Assembly: GCF_001870905.1 (NCBI RefSeq) | Contig: NZ_LNDC01000034.1 | Location: 1-35,069, forward strand | Reading direction: 5' to 3' | Length of the DNA stretch: 35,069 nt | From: Geitlerinema sp. PCC 9228 | GTDB lineage: Bacteria > Cyanobacteriota > Cyanobacteriia > Cyanobacteriales > PCC-9228 | Shown here: one piece after another, positions 15,524 to 23,890 of the stretch | Layout: each line of letters starts with the position of its first letter | How positions within the stretch are numbered: the stretch's first letter is position 1 | Notes under the pieces: generated by a model | Database searches by the model: none | What the model saw: the letters and a program-made list of their open reading frames with translations, nothing else | What the model was told of the DNA's origin: nothing | Program-made: the position numbers and the translations under genes

Positions 15524-17092
15524 TTAGAAGAAGAAAACAGTTTGCAAAGCACCTAAGACAATATCCTCGTTGCCGCTTTCGTGTTCTGGGTTAATAACCC
15601 AAATCACACCGGGGGTAAGAGAAATATTGTCAGTAATTTGGTATTTATAGGACGCTTCCACAAGAATGGAAGTATCATCGTCTTCCCGCAAACTGTCATC
15701 GTTGTCAATTGCTTTTGGTGGAATGCCAATGACCAAGCCAGCTAGATTGCCTTCTCCACCTAAATCGGGGAAAGCCAATTGTACAGCCGTGGTAAAGATG
15801 GTGGCGTTGTCGTCGCTATCTGTTTGGTTAGCAAAGACAAAGCCTCCCCAAGCACCGATTTCAAAGCTGGAACTCGGACGAAAGGCGGCTTGCAGCCCCA
15901 CGTGGTGACCCATGGTATCGCTATCGCCAAAGGGTTGGTCGGCGTTGAGGCTACCTTCGGTTCCCCCTAAATTGGCACTGCCGTTGTTGGCGAAACTGTT
16001 GAGATAGGCTAAAGAGACATCAAAGCGATCGCCACCAGAATAACTTACCTGCAAACCAGTGGCGTAGTCGCCGTTGAAAAATCCCTGTCCCAAACCAGAA
16101 TCCGCAGCATCCCCCGGACTGGTCATGTAGATGGCATCAACCCGCAAGTTTTCGCTTAGTTGAAAATTCACACCAAAACCAGCACCGGTGGTTTCTTCGT
16201 AGATCAGTGGATTGTGTTGGCTGAAATCGGATAGGGCGTTGCCATTTAGAGAAGTGCTAGCCGCTTGGGAAAAGATATCGTCAATATCCGTTCCTGTAAT
16301 TGTAGCCCAAGCCGTAATGCTATCGTTGACAGGAAAGCGATAGAAAAACTCATCAAAGATAATATCGTTGCCCGTATCGAAACGCGCGAACACTTGGGTC
16401 ATATTGGTTCCCGTTTCGCTGCGGTCGAAGTTGGGCAAGTTGCCTCCCACGATGCGAGTCCGCAACAAATCCTCTCCAGAAAAACTGGTTTCAAAACTCA
16501 GGTAACCAACGCCACTAAAGGTGGTTTGCGTGTCGCCACCTCCAGGCAAATCCTCGCCACCAAAGGTATCTGCTAGGAAAAAGTAAGCAAAACCTGTGAG
16601 CCTAGTGGTGGTAGAAAACTGATTGGCTTCTAATTCTGCCGTACGTGATTCCAAGCTGTCTACCCGTCCGCGCAAGGTAGCCAGTTCCGCTTGGAATTCC
16701 TCTTGCAAGCGTTGCAGGGTGGCTAAATCTTCTTGACGAACTAAATCAGCCGTACTTTGTTCGATTAGCTGGGTCATTACCTCCATGCAGGCGTTCAGAC
16801 CCGCTGCAAATTCGTACCGGGTCATCGCCCGGTTGCCGCGGAAGGTGCGGTCGGGATATCCCGCAATGCAGCCATAGCGTTCTACGAGGGATTGCAGCGC
16901 TTGAAAAGCCCAGTCGGTAGGCTGTACGTCCCGCAGTTGTGATACGGAAGTAACTTGCTGCAGAGATTTTGATGAATCTAACAGCTCTGACACTTTGGTA
17001 GGTTCGTTTTCGGGAGTTGCACCTACCGAGTGACCAGCCAAGCCTAACAAAAGGGGAGTCGCTACTAAAGATGTATAGATCTTGTGCTTCAT
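15524..17092 (-). CDS. SLH-domain outer-membrane porin (iron-uptake porin type), copy 1
   Basis: This 522-residue outer-membrane porin belongs to the cyanobacterial SomA/B-like (OprB-related) family. It has a signal peptide (1-25), an SLH domain (about 50-105, with DVQPTDWAFQAL and FRGNRAMTRYEFAAGLNAC) that binds peptidoglycan-linked polymer, a periplasmic coiled coil (about 110-165) and a beta-barrel to a C-terminal Phe-Phe-Phe. Family members pass inorganic ions, including iron. Residues about 48-164 are nearly identical to the paralogue at 17667-19217 while the barrel has diverged. The leader TGGTGTGAGG, 13-22 bases before the ATG, is shared by both genes and includes the likely ribosome site. 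Confidence 0.9.
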   Translation of the reverse strand: MKHKIYTSLVATPLLLGLAGHSVGATPENEPTKVSELLDSSKSLQQVTSVSQLRDVQPTDWAFQALQSLVERYGCIAGYPDRTFRGNRAMTRYEFAAGLNACMEVMTQLIEQSTADLVRQEDLATLQRLQEEFQAELATLRGRVDSLESRTAELEANQFSTTTRLTGFAYFFLADTFGGEDLPGGGDTQTTFSGVGYLSFETSFSGEDLLRTRIVGGNLPNFDRSETGTNMTQVFARFDTGNDIIFDEFFYRFPVNDSITAWATITGTDIDDIFSQAASTSLNGNALSDFSQHNPLIYEETTGAGFGVNFQLSENLRVDAIYMTSPGDAADSGLGQGFFNGDYATGLQVSYSGGDRFDVSLAYLNSFANNGSANLGGTEGSLNADQPFGDSDTMGHHVGLQAAFRPSSSFEIGAWGGFVFANQTDSDDNATIFTTAVQLAFPDLGGEGNLAGLVIGIPPKAIDNDDSLREDDDTSILVEASYKYQITDNISLTPGVIWVINPEHESGNEDIVLGALQTVFFF

Positions 17093-17146
17093 TTGCTTTC
17101 AAAAACCTCACACCAATGTTTCTGAATCTCTTTATCGTAGCGCAGG

Positions 17147-17176
17147 TTTTCTAGAAAATCTACTTTCTCTAGAGAA
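17147..17176. promoter_or_regulatory. Paired 12-bp palindromes upstream of porin copy 1
   Basis: TTTTCTAGAAAA (17147-17158) and TTCTCTAGAGAA (17165-17176) are each perfect palindromes with centres 18 bp apart, 55-84 bp before the porin ATG. The arrangement suggests an operator for a dimeric regulator. The regulator cannot be named from sequence, and the pair is absent from the leader of the second porin. Confidence 0.5.
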
Positions 17177-17348
17177 TCTTTAATATTATCACGAAATATA
17201 AAAAATTATGCCGAACAACGAACAGCGGAAACGCTGGAATGGAGAGTCCCTCACATACGTCCCTCTACAAAATCGAAAGGATTTTAAGGCAATGGTGTTT
17301 TAGTCTTGGACTGATGCGAAATCCGATATTGCTAAACCACAAATATAA

Positions 17349-17469
17349 TACCATTTCTGAAAAACAACGATTGTCTGGAATTTTTCAATTGCCCTGGTAG
17401 GGGCGCTCACGCGTTGCGCCCCTACAAAAATGCCTCTATTATCTCTTGCATATTATTAAGGAAATGGTA
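17349..17469. repeat. MITE-like repeat, copy B (best preserved)
   Basis: This 121-bp element begins TACCATTTCT and ends AGGAAATGGTA, with 9-bp perfect terminal inverted repeats (TACCATTTC and GAAATGGTA). The centre holds a perfect 9-bp stem, TAGGGGCGC (17398-17406) and GCGCCCCTA (17416-17424), around TCACGCGTT. No open frame is present, so it would be mobilised in trans if at all. Confidence 0.8.
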
Positions 17470-17584
17470 ACCGAACCGTCCCCCTGCTTTACAAGGGGAA
17501 CAATAGGGGGTTATTACCCGCTTGCATTATCGGGTTTTGCCAGTACGGATTTGGTATGAGATTGGGATAGCACAATAATATAAA

Positions 17585-17610
17585 AAAGCCCAGCTCCAAA
17601 ACTGGGCTTT
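17585..17610 (-). terminator. Rho-independent terminator of porin copy 2
   Basis: AAAGCCCAG and CTGGGCTTT form a 9-bp perfect stem with an 8-base loop. On the minus strand the stem runs into TTTTTTATATT. It lies 57 bp beyond the stop of the 17667-19217 porin, so that gene is probably transcribed separately from the next porin. The plus strand also has a T-rich tail. Confidence 0.85.
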
Positions 17611-17666
17611 ACTTTTCTTTATTTTTGTCAAACAAGCTTCGGTCAGTTTACCCTGGAAAGCTTCCC

Positions 17667-19217
17667 TTAGAATTCAAAGGTAGTCTTGAGAGCACCAACA
17701 ACAATATCTTCGTTATTATCGTTGTGTTCTGGATTGATAACCCAAATCACACCAGGGGTTAAGGAAATATTGTCTGTTAGTGCGTACTCGTAAGCAACGT
17801 CAACGATGACCGAGGTATCCTCGTCTTCCCGACCAATAAAGTCGTTGTCGCTAGCTTTGGGAGGAATACCAACGGAAATACCTGCGACATTCCCTTCGCC
17901 ACCCAAGTCAGGGAAGGAAAGTTGTAAAGCTGCCGTCCAAATGGTGGCGTCGTTGTCGCTGTCGGTTTGGTTAGAGAAGACCACACCACCAAAAGCACCA
18001 ACGTGGAATTTGGAGCTCAGACGATAGGCAGTTTGGAGACCGATGTGGTGGGAGTTAAGGTCGCCGCCAGCAAAAGGATCGTCGGCAAAGGCACTACCCG
18101 TACCGCCACCAGGTTCGCCGTTGAAGGTGTTGAGATAGGAAAGACTGGCGTCCAATTTACCAGCAGCAAAGTTCAGCTGAGCACCGACACTGTAGGGTCC
18201 GTTGAATATACCTTCTCCCAAACCAGGCTCGCTAGCGTCGTCTTCGTCTGCCATGTAGAGGACATCCAAACCGAGGTTTTCGCTAAACTTGAAGTTGGCA
18301 CCCACACCAGCACCATCGGTTTGGTCGAACAGGGTGTTGTTGTCGGCAAATTCAGACAGGTAAGGACCCCCTACGAAAGCGTCCTCCGAGAAGATATCAT
18401 CGATGTCCGTACCTACTGCGGTTACCCAAATTCTGAGATTGTCTCCGAGGGGGAAGCGATAGTAGAACTCGTCTAGTTCAAAGGCAAGACCGCTATCATC
18501 TTCATCATCGATAAACGCCATATTGGTGCCGGTAACATCTTCCCCAAATCCGGGAATGTTGCCGGCTAGTAGGCGTGTCCGCAAGCGATCGCGTCCGGTG
18601 AAGCTGCTATCCAAAGTCAGCTCCGCCATGCCACTGAAGGTGGTTTGGATATCGCTATTGAGGTCTTCGCCACCAAAAGCATCGCCGAGGAAGAATTTCG
18701 CTTCCCCGTTCAGTTTGGTCGTGGTGGAGAATTGATTGGCTTCTAGTTCTGCCGTACGGGCCTCCAAGCTGTCTACTCGACCCCGCAGGGTAGCTAGTTC
18801 CGCTTGGAATTCTTCTTGCAGCCGTTGTAGCGTGGCCAAATCTTCTTGACGCACCAAGTCAGCCGTGCTTTGCTCGATTAGCTGGGTCATTACCTCCATA
18901 CAGGCATTCAGACCCGCTGCAAATTCATAACGAGTCATCGCCCGGTTACCGCGGAAAGTGCGGTCGGGATACCCAGCAATACATCCGTAGCGTTCTACGA
19001 GGGATTGCAGAGCTTGGAAAGCCCAGTCGGTAGGCTGTACGTCCCGCAGCTGGGAAACCGAAGTTACCTGACCCATGCTTTGGGACTCAGCTTCGGTTTC
19101 AGAGAGAAGCTGGGAGACTTTGGTTTGTTGACCTTCTGGAGCCGCAGCCACGGAGCTGCAGGTCATGCCCAATAAAATGGGCGCTGCCAGTAAGGAATTG
19201 CGCAGTTTCTGACTCAT
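17667..19217 (-). CDS. SLH-domain outer-membrane porin (iron-uptake porin type), copy 2
   Basis: This 516-residue paralogue of the porin at 15524-17092 has the same architecture: signal peptide (1-25, cleavage near VAAA), SLH domain, coiled coil and beta-barrel ending in an aromatic residue (TTFEF). Across the 117 residues from VTSVSQLRDV to NQFSTTT only one differs from the paralogue, yet many codons differ synonymously. The barrel region has a markedly acidic loop composition (DDEDDSG, DADEDDAS-like segments), often seen in marine or salt-exposed strains. It has its own leader, a shared TGGTGTGAGG element and a strong terminator. Confidence 0.9.
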   Translation of the reverse strand: MSQKLRNSLLAAPILLGMTCSSVAAAPEGQQTKVSQLLSETEAESQSMGQVTSVSQLRDVQPTDWAFQALQSLVERYGCIAGYPDRTFRGNRAMTRYEFAAGLNACMEVMTQLIEQSTADLVRQEDLATLQRLQEEFQAELATLRGRVDSLEARTAELEANQFSTTTKLNGEAKFFLGDAFGGEDLNSDIQTTFSGMAELTLDSSFTGRDRLRTRLLAGNIPGFGEDVTGTNMAFIDDEDDSGLAFELDEFYYRFPLGDNLRIWVTAVGTDIDDIFSEDAFVGGPYLSEFADNNTLFDQTDGAGVGANFKFSENLGLDVLYMADEDDASEPGLGEGIFNGPYSVGAQLNFAAGKLDASLSYLNTFNGEPGGGTGSAFADDPFAGGDLNSHHIGLQTAYRLSSKFHVGAFGGVVFSNQTDSDNDATIWTAALQLSFPDLGGEGNVAGISVGIPPKASDNDFIGREDEDTSVIVDVAYEYALTDNISLTPGVIWVINPEHNDNNEDIVVGALKTTFEF

Positions 19218-19567
19218 TGGTTCCGATAACCCTCACACCAGTTCAAAAATTTTCAGCTAGATTTTTAGCCTATGGACACTTGCCCTTGTCAAAGGGAAGC
19301 TCGGGAACAATTTTACCTTTTCGCTTGTGCTTAATTTCCAGAATCGCTTGGGACTCTGCCAGCCAAGCCTGTGAAATTTGGCTAAGCCGTACCACCCATC
19401 GATGAAACAATTTGGGAGATTGGGATGGGTTGAATACGTACAAAAAAATTTTAGCAGCTTTCTATGGGTTTGCCTATAGGTTTCTATGGGACCTGCTATG
19501 TTCGTTTAGCCCAACTTTGATGCCACCATTGAGCTATCATGCTATATATCCTATCTTGGTAATTTTG
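19218..19567. other. Leader region of porin copy 2 with direct repeat
   Basis: These 350 bp between ribD and porin copy 2 have no gene. TTTCTATGGG occurs twice (19459-19468 and 19481-19490) exactly 22 bp apart, about two helical turns, a spacing typical of response-regulator sites. The stretch nearest the porin carries TGGTGTGAGG, its ribosome site. Confidence 0.5.
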
Positions 19568-20806
19568 TCAAGCCCGATCTACCCGAGACGTTGTTTCCAT
19601 GGTTGGGGTTCCCGTGCGGCTGAGATATCCTTCCAATAAATAATCAGCACCCAGCGATCGCCATCGGACATTTTGTAAAGGCAGTGCTTCCGTCATTTTC
19701 AAAATGCCCAAATCTCCCACTGGTGAGGGAGCCGCTTGTCCTCCTACCAATTTGGCTGCTACAAAAGCGATTACCTTGTGGACTGCCCCTTGCGCGATCG
19801 CTTGGGCGGCCAGCGTACCGCCACATTCCCACAACACCGACATGGCACCGCGTTCGTAGAGATAGCCCATCACCCGCTGTGGCGTTAGCGGAGTTTGTTC
19901 CACCACTTCTACACCCATTTCCTGCAACTGCTGCTGCATCTGGGGGTTGGCGTTGGGTTCGGTCAGCACCAACGTTGGTGCCCGTTCCACTTCCCACAAA
20001 TGTGCCGATAGGGGCAAATTCAACGTACGACTCATCACCACCCGCAGCGGATTGGGTAAATTTTCGTTGTGACTAGTTAAATAGGGATTATCCTGGCGTA
20101 CGGTATTACCCCCGACCACCACCGCATCGCAGCTAGAACGCAACTGGTGCACCCAGTGCCGTGCCGTTTCTCCCGTTACCCAGGCACTGTGTCCAGTGGT
20201 AGTAGCAATTTTGCCATCGGCGCTCATGGCATATTTTAAAATTCCTAAAGGCACCCCGCGTACGGTTCGGTACCAAAACGCTTCGTTGAGCTGCCAGCAG
20301 TCCTCGGTTTCCACCCCTACAACCACCTCAATCCCCGCCGAACGCAATTTGGCAATGCCGCTGCCGGAAACCCTGGGATCGGGGTCTTGCACCCCCACCA
20401 CCACCTTGGCCACTTGCGCTGCGATCGCAGCTTCCGTACAGGGGGGCGTGCGTCCGTAGTGATTGCACGGTTCTAAATTAACATATAGGGTAGCGCCTTT
20501 GGCTCGTTCTTGGGCTGCCTGCAAAGCCCGAACTTCCGCGTGGGGATACCCAGCACCAGGATGAAAGCCTTCACCCACAATCCGTCCATTTTTCACAATG
20601 ACACACCCCACCAAGGGATTGGGGGCCGTGCGTCCCAGGGCTTGCCGCGCTAAATGAAGGCACCGCTGCATCATGGCGCGGTCAAAAGCACTAACATGGT
20701 AGATGGACTCGGAATCCGAGGGCTGAGCAGCATCAGATGCCATACTGACAGGCGATGGCGCGCGCTCCGTAGGTGCCTTTTGCGGATCGACAGGATATTG
20801 CTCCAT
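19568..20806 (-). CDS. ribD: Bifunctional riboflavin deaminase-reductase RibD
   Basis: This enzyme performs two consecutive steps of riboflavin synthesis: deamination of diaminohydroxyphosphoribosylaminopyrimidine, then NADPH reduction of the ribosyl group. With the ATG at 20806 it has 412 residues. The deaminase zinc site is His89 (HAEVRAL), Cys114 and Cys123 (EPCNHYGRTPPC), and the reductase domain begins near residue 190 (GVPLGILKYAMSADGKIATT). The first 40 residues are poorly conserved in type, so the start is uncertain: ATGs at 20743 and 20872 are alternatives and none has a strong ribosome site. It stands alone, without ribE, ribBA or ribH nearby, as is common in cyanobacteria. Confidence 0.9.
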   Translation of the reverse strand: MEQYPVDPQKAPTERAPSPVSMASDAAQPSDSESIYHVSAFDRAMMQRCLHLARQALGRTAPNPLVGCVIVKNGRIVGEGFHPGAGYPHAEVRALQAAQERAKGATLYVNLEPCNHYGRTPPCTEAAIAAQVAKVVVGVQDPDPRVSGSGIAKLRSAGIEVVVGVETEDCWQLNEAFWYRTVRGVPLGILKYAMSADGKIATTTGHSAWVTGETARHWVHQLRSSCDAVVVGGNTVRQDNPYLTSHNENLPNPLRVVMSRTLNLPLSAHLWEVERAPTLVLTEPNANPQMQQQLQEMGVEVVEQTPLTPQRVMGYLYERGAMSVLWECGGTLAAQAIAQGAVHKVIAFVAAKLVGGQAAPSPVGDLGILKMTEALPLQNVRWRSLGADYLLEGYLSRTGTPTMETTSRVDRA

Positions 20807-21005
20807 GATGGGTCTGCTTGATGGGCTTGATAGCAGTAGAGAAGGGAACCAGCGCTTAACAGCAACTTCCAATTCCCTGCCTCTACATTATCAACAAATT
20901 TTGCCAAACCCAGAACCGATACCCAGCAGCCATATCTCGATCGCAAGGCGCCAGCAAAAAATCATAGCAAAATAGCATCAACACAGTAATAGCAGTCAAA
21001 CCCCA

Positions 21006-21407
21006 CACAACAGCAATTTCTCCTTGCTGGTTTTGATGGACCAAATGCAACTCCACGGCGGCGGCTTCCCCGTTTATCTGATGTTCGCTGGGGAGATGAA
21101 AATGATATTGCTTGAGTTCGTAGGTTTCGCTGTCAATTGTGACTGTACTTCCCCCATCGTAATTAAAATTAATATTGCCCGAACCACGACTTCCTATATT
21201 GCCAGTTTGAATGTTAATCGACGATTATCTGTTACCGGTTTCGCAAGTTTTGAATTCGGCATTTAACTCATCCCATTTGGTGGGATTGGTGGCTCCACCG
21301 TAGCTCCATTCTGCTTTGGCGGTGTCGGCAGTTGCCAAACTGGGAATCCCTATACCCACGCAAGCAATTAAAAGTGTCTTTTGCCATTGTTTTTGATTCC
21401 ATAACAT
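21006..21407 (-). pseudogene. Broken alpha-carbonic anhydrase (EcaA-like)
   Basis: From the ATG at 21407 (strong GGGGAGGA site upstream) the frame encodes a signal peptide and WSYGGATNPTKWDELNAEF then CETGNR, the start of an alpha-type carbonic anhydrase. A TAA at 21225-21227 replaces the Gln of the family motif QSPI. The same frame continues without shifts through SINIQTG, YHFHLPSEH and ELHLVHQNQQGEIAVV, retaining all three zinc histidines. Homology stops near 21006; the remaining third of the domain is absent and the frame ends in an unrelated hydrophobic tail at 20883. Alpha-type enzymes normally run about 220-250 residues. It is therefore a pseudogene with one nonsense change and a 3' truncation. 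Confidence 0.82.
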
Positions 21408-21422
21408 AAAAATCCTCCCCAA

Positions 21423-21444
21423 CTAGGTTTCAAGAAATACCTAG
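21423..21444. promoter_or_regulatory. Inverted repeat in the divergent CA/LysR promoter region
   Basis: CTAGGT and ACCTAG flank a 10-base spacer, just upstream of the carbonic anhydrase ribosome site and about 95-115 bp from the LysR start. LysR regulators usually bind imperfect dyads in the divergent gap next to their own gene, so it is a candidate site; a T-N11-A box match was not confirmed. Confidence 0.35.
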
Positions 21445-21539
21445 CAAAAACGCGGGAATCATCGTAAGCAAGACAACATATCATGTAAAATTGATGTTTA
21501 GAATGAAACCAATAGAAAAAATCTATAGCCATCCCCAAA

Positions 21540-22505
21540 ATGTCTACGATTCAAAATGTAACCCTCCATCAACTGCGTGTTTTTGCACTAGCAGCAGAAC
21601 ACCTTAGTTTTACCAAAGCAGCCGAAGAATTGTTTCTAACGCAGCCGACGGTTTCCATGCAGATGAAGCAACTCACCAAAGCTGTAGGACTACCTTTGTT
21701 TGAACAGGTGGGCAAACAGCTATACTTAACTCAGGCAGGAGAGATTTTGTACGAAAGCTGCCAGCGAGTTTTTAGTGAGTTGGGAGAGTTAGAAAGCGCG
21801 ATCGCCGATCTAAAAGGCTTAAAACAAGGCAAACTCAAGTTAAGTGCCGTTACCACAACCAAATATTTTTTACCGCGTATTATCAGTCCTTTTTGCCAGA
21901 AATATCCCGGTGTGGAACTATCGTTACGTTTCACCAACCACCAACGGATTTGGCAGTATTTTCACGAAAACCAAGATGATTTTTACATTCTCAGCCAACT
22001 CCCCGCCCATGTAGACGTCACCGCTCATAAAATTTTAGAAAATCCCCTCATTGCCATCGCGCCAGCCGACCATCCCCTCGCCCAAGAAACAGATATTCCC
22101 TTTGAACGATTTGCCGAAGAACCTTTCATTATGCGCGAATCCGGTTCGGGAACCAGACAAGCCTTAGAAGAATTATTCCAAAAATATAAAATGCAGCCAA
22201 ATGTCCGCTTGGAACTAGGCAGCAACGAAGCCATCAAACAAGCCGTTTTAGGTGGATTAGGAATTTCTGTTTTATCCAAACACGCGATCGCTTTAGAACA
22301 AGATACTGGTTGGTTCGCCATTTTAAACGTCCAAGATTTTCCCATAAAGCATCATTGGTACGCCATCTATCCCGTAGGAAAAAAACTTTCCGTCGTTGCC
22401 CGTACTTTTTTAGACTATCTAGAAGCAGAGCGACCATTGATAGCAAATGAGAAAAAACCAAACGCCAAAGAAATCAAAAACCACGAACATCCACCACAGC
22501 CATAA
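21540..22505 (+). CDS. LysR-type regulator, CmpR/RbcR-like
   Basis: This 321-residue LysR regulator has an N-terminal winged helix (about 8-67, LHQLRVFALAAEHLSFTKAA, LTQPTVSMQMKQL) and a periplasmic-binding-fold sensor domain (about 95-305). The stretches ADLKGLKQGKL, EEPFIMRESGSGTRQA and LELGSNEAIKQAVLGGLGISVLSKH are typical of the cyanobacterial CmpR/NdhR/RbcR branch, which controls inorganic-carbon uptake and Rubisco genes in response to metabolites such as 2-phosphoglycolate. It is transcribed away from the broken carbonic anhydrase gene, consistent with a former carbon-acquisition regulon. Which branch member it is cannot be settled by eye. The C-terminus has a polar tail (about 300-321). 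Confidence 0.88.
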   Translation: MSTIQNVTLHQLRVFALAAEHLSFTKAAEELFLTQPTVSMQMKQLTKAVGLPLFEQVGKQLYLTQAGEILYESCQRVFSELGELESAIADLKGLKQGKLKLSAVTTTKYFLPRIISPFCQKYPGVELSLRFTNHQRIWQYFHENQDDFYILSQLPAHVDVTAHKILENPLIAIAPADHPLAQETDIPFERFAEEPFIMRESGSGTRQALEELFQKYKMQPNVRLELGSNEAIKQAVLGGLGISVLSKHAIALEQDTGWFAILNVQDFPIKHHWYAIYPVGKKLSVVARTFLDYLEAERPLIANEKKPNAKEIKNHEHPPQP

Positions 22506-22583
22506 AAAATCAAAATCATAATCCCCCTAGCGTAGCCACTGAACCGCTTAAAATTTCTGGTGGTTCCATCGTCGCGTGTTGAC

Positions 22584-22605
22584 CCCCAGACGGTACGATC
22601 TGGGG
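22584..22605 (+). terminator. Hairpin between LysR and WD40 genes
   Basis: CCCCAGA and TCTGGGG form a 7-bp perfect GC-rich stem with an 8-base loop, followed by TAATTCT, a poor T-run. It lies 79 bp after the LysR stop and 68 bp before the WD40 start, so it may be a weak terminator or a structured leader. Confidence 0.4.
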
Positions 22606-22672
22606 TAATTCTACTGGCGGCAAGCAAAGCCGAACCGCATGCCTGGCAAACGCATTACAAGGATTATTGGTT

Positions 22673-23842
22673 ATGTCTCAGTTCGAGTCTGTCGATCTCC
22701 AAGCTCTATCCCAACAAATTCAAAAACTGCAACAGCAAGTAGACGGTTTATCCCAACAACTACAAGAAATTCTCAAAGAGCTACAAGTGGCTCGTACCGA
22801 ACGTCAAAACCTTCAGCAAGCCTTACACACTTCCCCAAACGAAGCCGAAACGCCTGCGGTGAGCGCAGCCGAAACGCCAAATCCCTACGGAAATCTACCC
22901 ACCCCCGCTCCCGCACCAGCTCCCTATTTGCCCGTAGATAATTTACGATATCAAGATATGGTCCTGTGGGGCACGCTCGCCGGACATACCGACAGTGTCC
23001 TCTCCGTTGCCGTAAGCTGGCAAGGGGACATCATCGCCAGCGGTTCCGTCGATCGCACCCTCAAAATTTGGGACCTCAACGAAGCTCGCGAACTATTTAC
23101 CTTAGAAGGACATCAAAGCAGTGTTGTCACCGTTGCCATCAGTCCCGACGGTCAAGCCCTATTTACCGGTAGTGCCGATGGTATAGTGAAAGTCTGGCGG
23201 CGGGTAACAGGAGCGCAAGTTCTCAGTTTGGAAGAACACATGGATGCCGTCTTAGCCATTGCCGCCAGTCCCGACGGCCATCTTTTAGCCTCCGGCAGTT
23301 CCGACTGTTCCGTCAAAATTTGGGATTTAACCACCGGCTACGAATTTCGCACCCTCTACGGTCACGAAGATTCGGTGGTTTCGGTAGCCATCAGTCCCGA
23401 TGGTCGCCTCCTCGCTTCTGGCAGTTCCGATTGTTCTATTAAAATCTGGGATATAAAAAAAGGCAAACTCCTGCATACCCTCACCGGACAAAATCATTCC
23501 GTTCTCTCAGTGGATATCGCACCCGATGGCAAAACCTTGATTAGCGGCGGTTACGGCGATGCCATCATTGTTTGGGATGTAACCACAGGAGAACAATTGC
23601 GTACCATCACCGGACACGAAGATTCGGTGCTTTCGGTGGTTGCCAGTGCCGACAACAAAACCTTGGCTTCTGGTAGTTCCGATTGCACAATTAAATTATG
23701 GAATTTTCGCCAAGGTAGCGAAATCAAAACCCTAACCGGCCACGAAGATTCTATTATATCTATGGATATGACCCGCGATGGCAAAACGTTGGTAAGCGGC
23801 AGTTCCGACAAAACCATCAAAATCTGGAAAATTCCTGGCTAA
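22673..23842 (+). CDS. Seven-repeat WD40 beta-propeller protein with coiled coil
   Basis: This 389-residue protein starts with a coiled coil (about 8-60, QQIQKLQQQVDGLSQQLQEI) and a Pro/Ala-rich linker (60-90). Seven WD40 repeats then fill residues about 96-389, one complete propeller, each running from a GH-type start to an IWD, VWR or LWN end; several carry the SSDC(S/T)(I/V)K variant. There is no kinase, NTPase or peptidase domain, unlike many large cyanobacterial WD40 proteins, so it is likely an oligomeric scaffold. The ATG at 22673 has AAGGA nine bases upstream; a TTG two codons earlier is less likely. Its partner is unknown. recJ follows 48 bp later. Confidence 0.85.
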   Translation: MSQFESVDLQALSQQIQKLQQQVDGLSQQLQEILKELQVARTERQNLQQALHTSPNEAETPAVSAAETPNPYGNLPTPAPAPAPYLPVDNLRYQDMVLWGTLAGHTDSVLSVAVSWQGDIIASGSVDRTLKIWDLNEARELFTLEGHQSSVVTVAISPDGQALFTGSADGIVKVWRRVTGAQVLSLEEHMDAVLAIAASPDGHLLASGSSDCSVKIWDLTTGYEFRTLYGHEDSVVSVAISPDGRLLASGSSDCSIKIWDIKKGKLLHTLTGQNHSVLSVDIAPDGKTLISGGYGDAIIVWDVTTGEQLRTITGHEDSVLSVVASADNKTLASGSSDCTIKLWNFRQGSEIKTLTGHEDSIISMDMTRDGKTLVSGSSDKTIKIWKIPG

Positions 23843-23890
23843 TTTTCTGGAAAAGTTTCCCTTGATGAGACCTGCAACTGGATATTGAAA

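Larger units (their letters stand above)
17093..17666. other. Region between the two porin genes
   Basis: These 574 bp lack a gene. From right to left on the porin strand they hold the terminator of the upstream porin (17585-17610), a 120-bp repeat (17349-17469), and the promoter region of the downstream porin with two 12-bp palindromes (17147-17176). Confidence 0.65.

Noticed and set aside
16620-19060. Recent gene conversion between the two porins.
   Set aside because: Synonymous differences occur every few codons even in the protein-identical segment, which fits selection better.
22970-23840. Regularly spaced DNA repeats that could suggest a CRISPR array.
   Set aside because: They encode seven in-frame WD40 repeats; spacing and divergence follow the protein repeats. 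No CRISPR array or cas gene is present anywhere.
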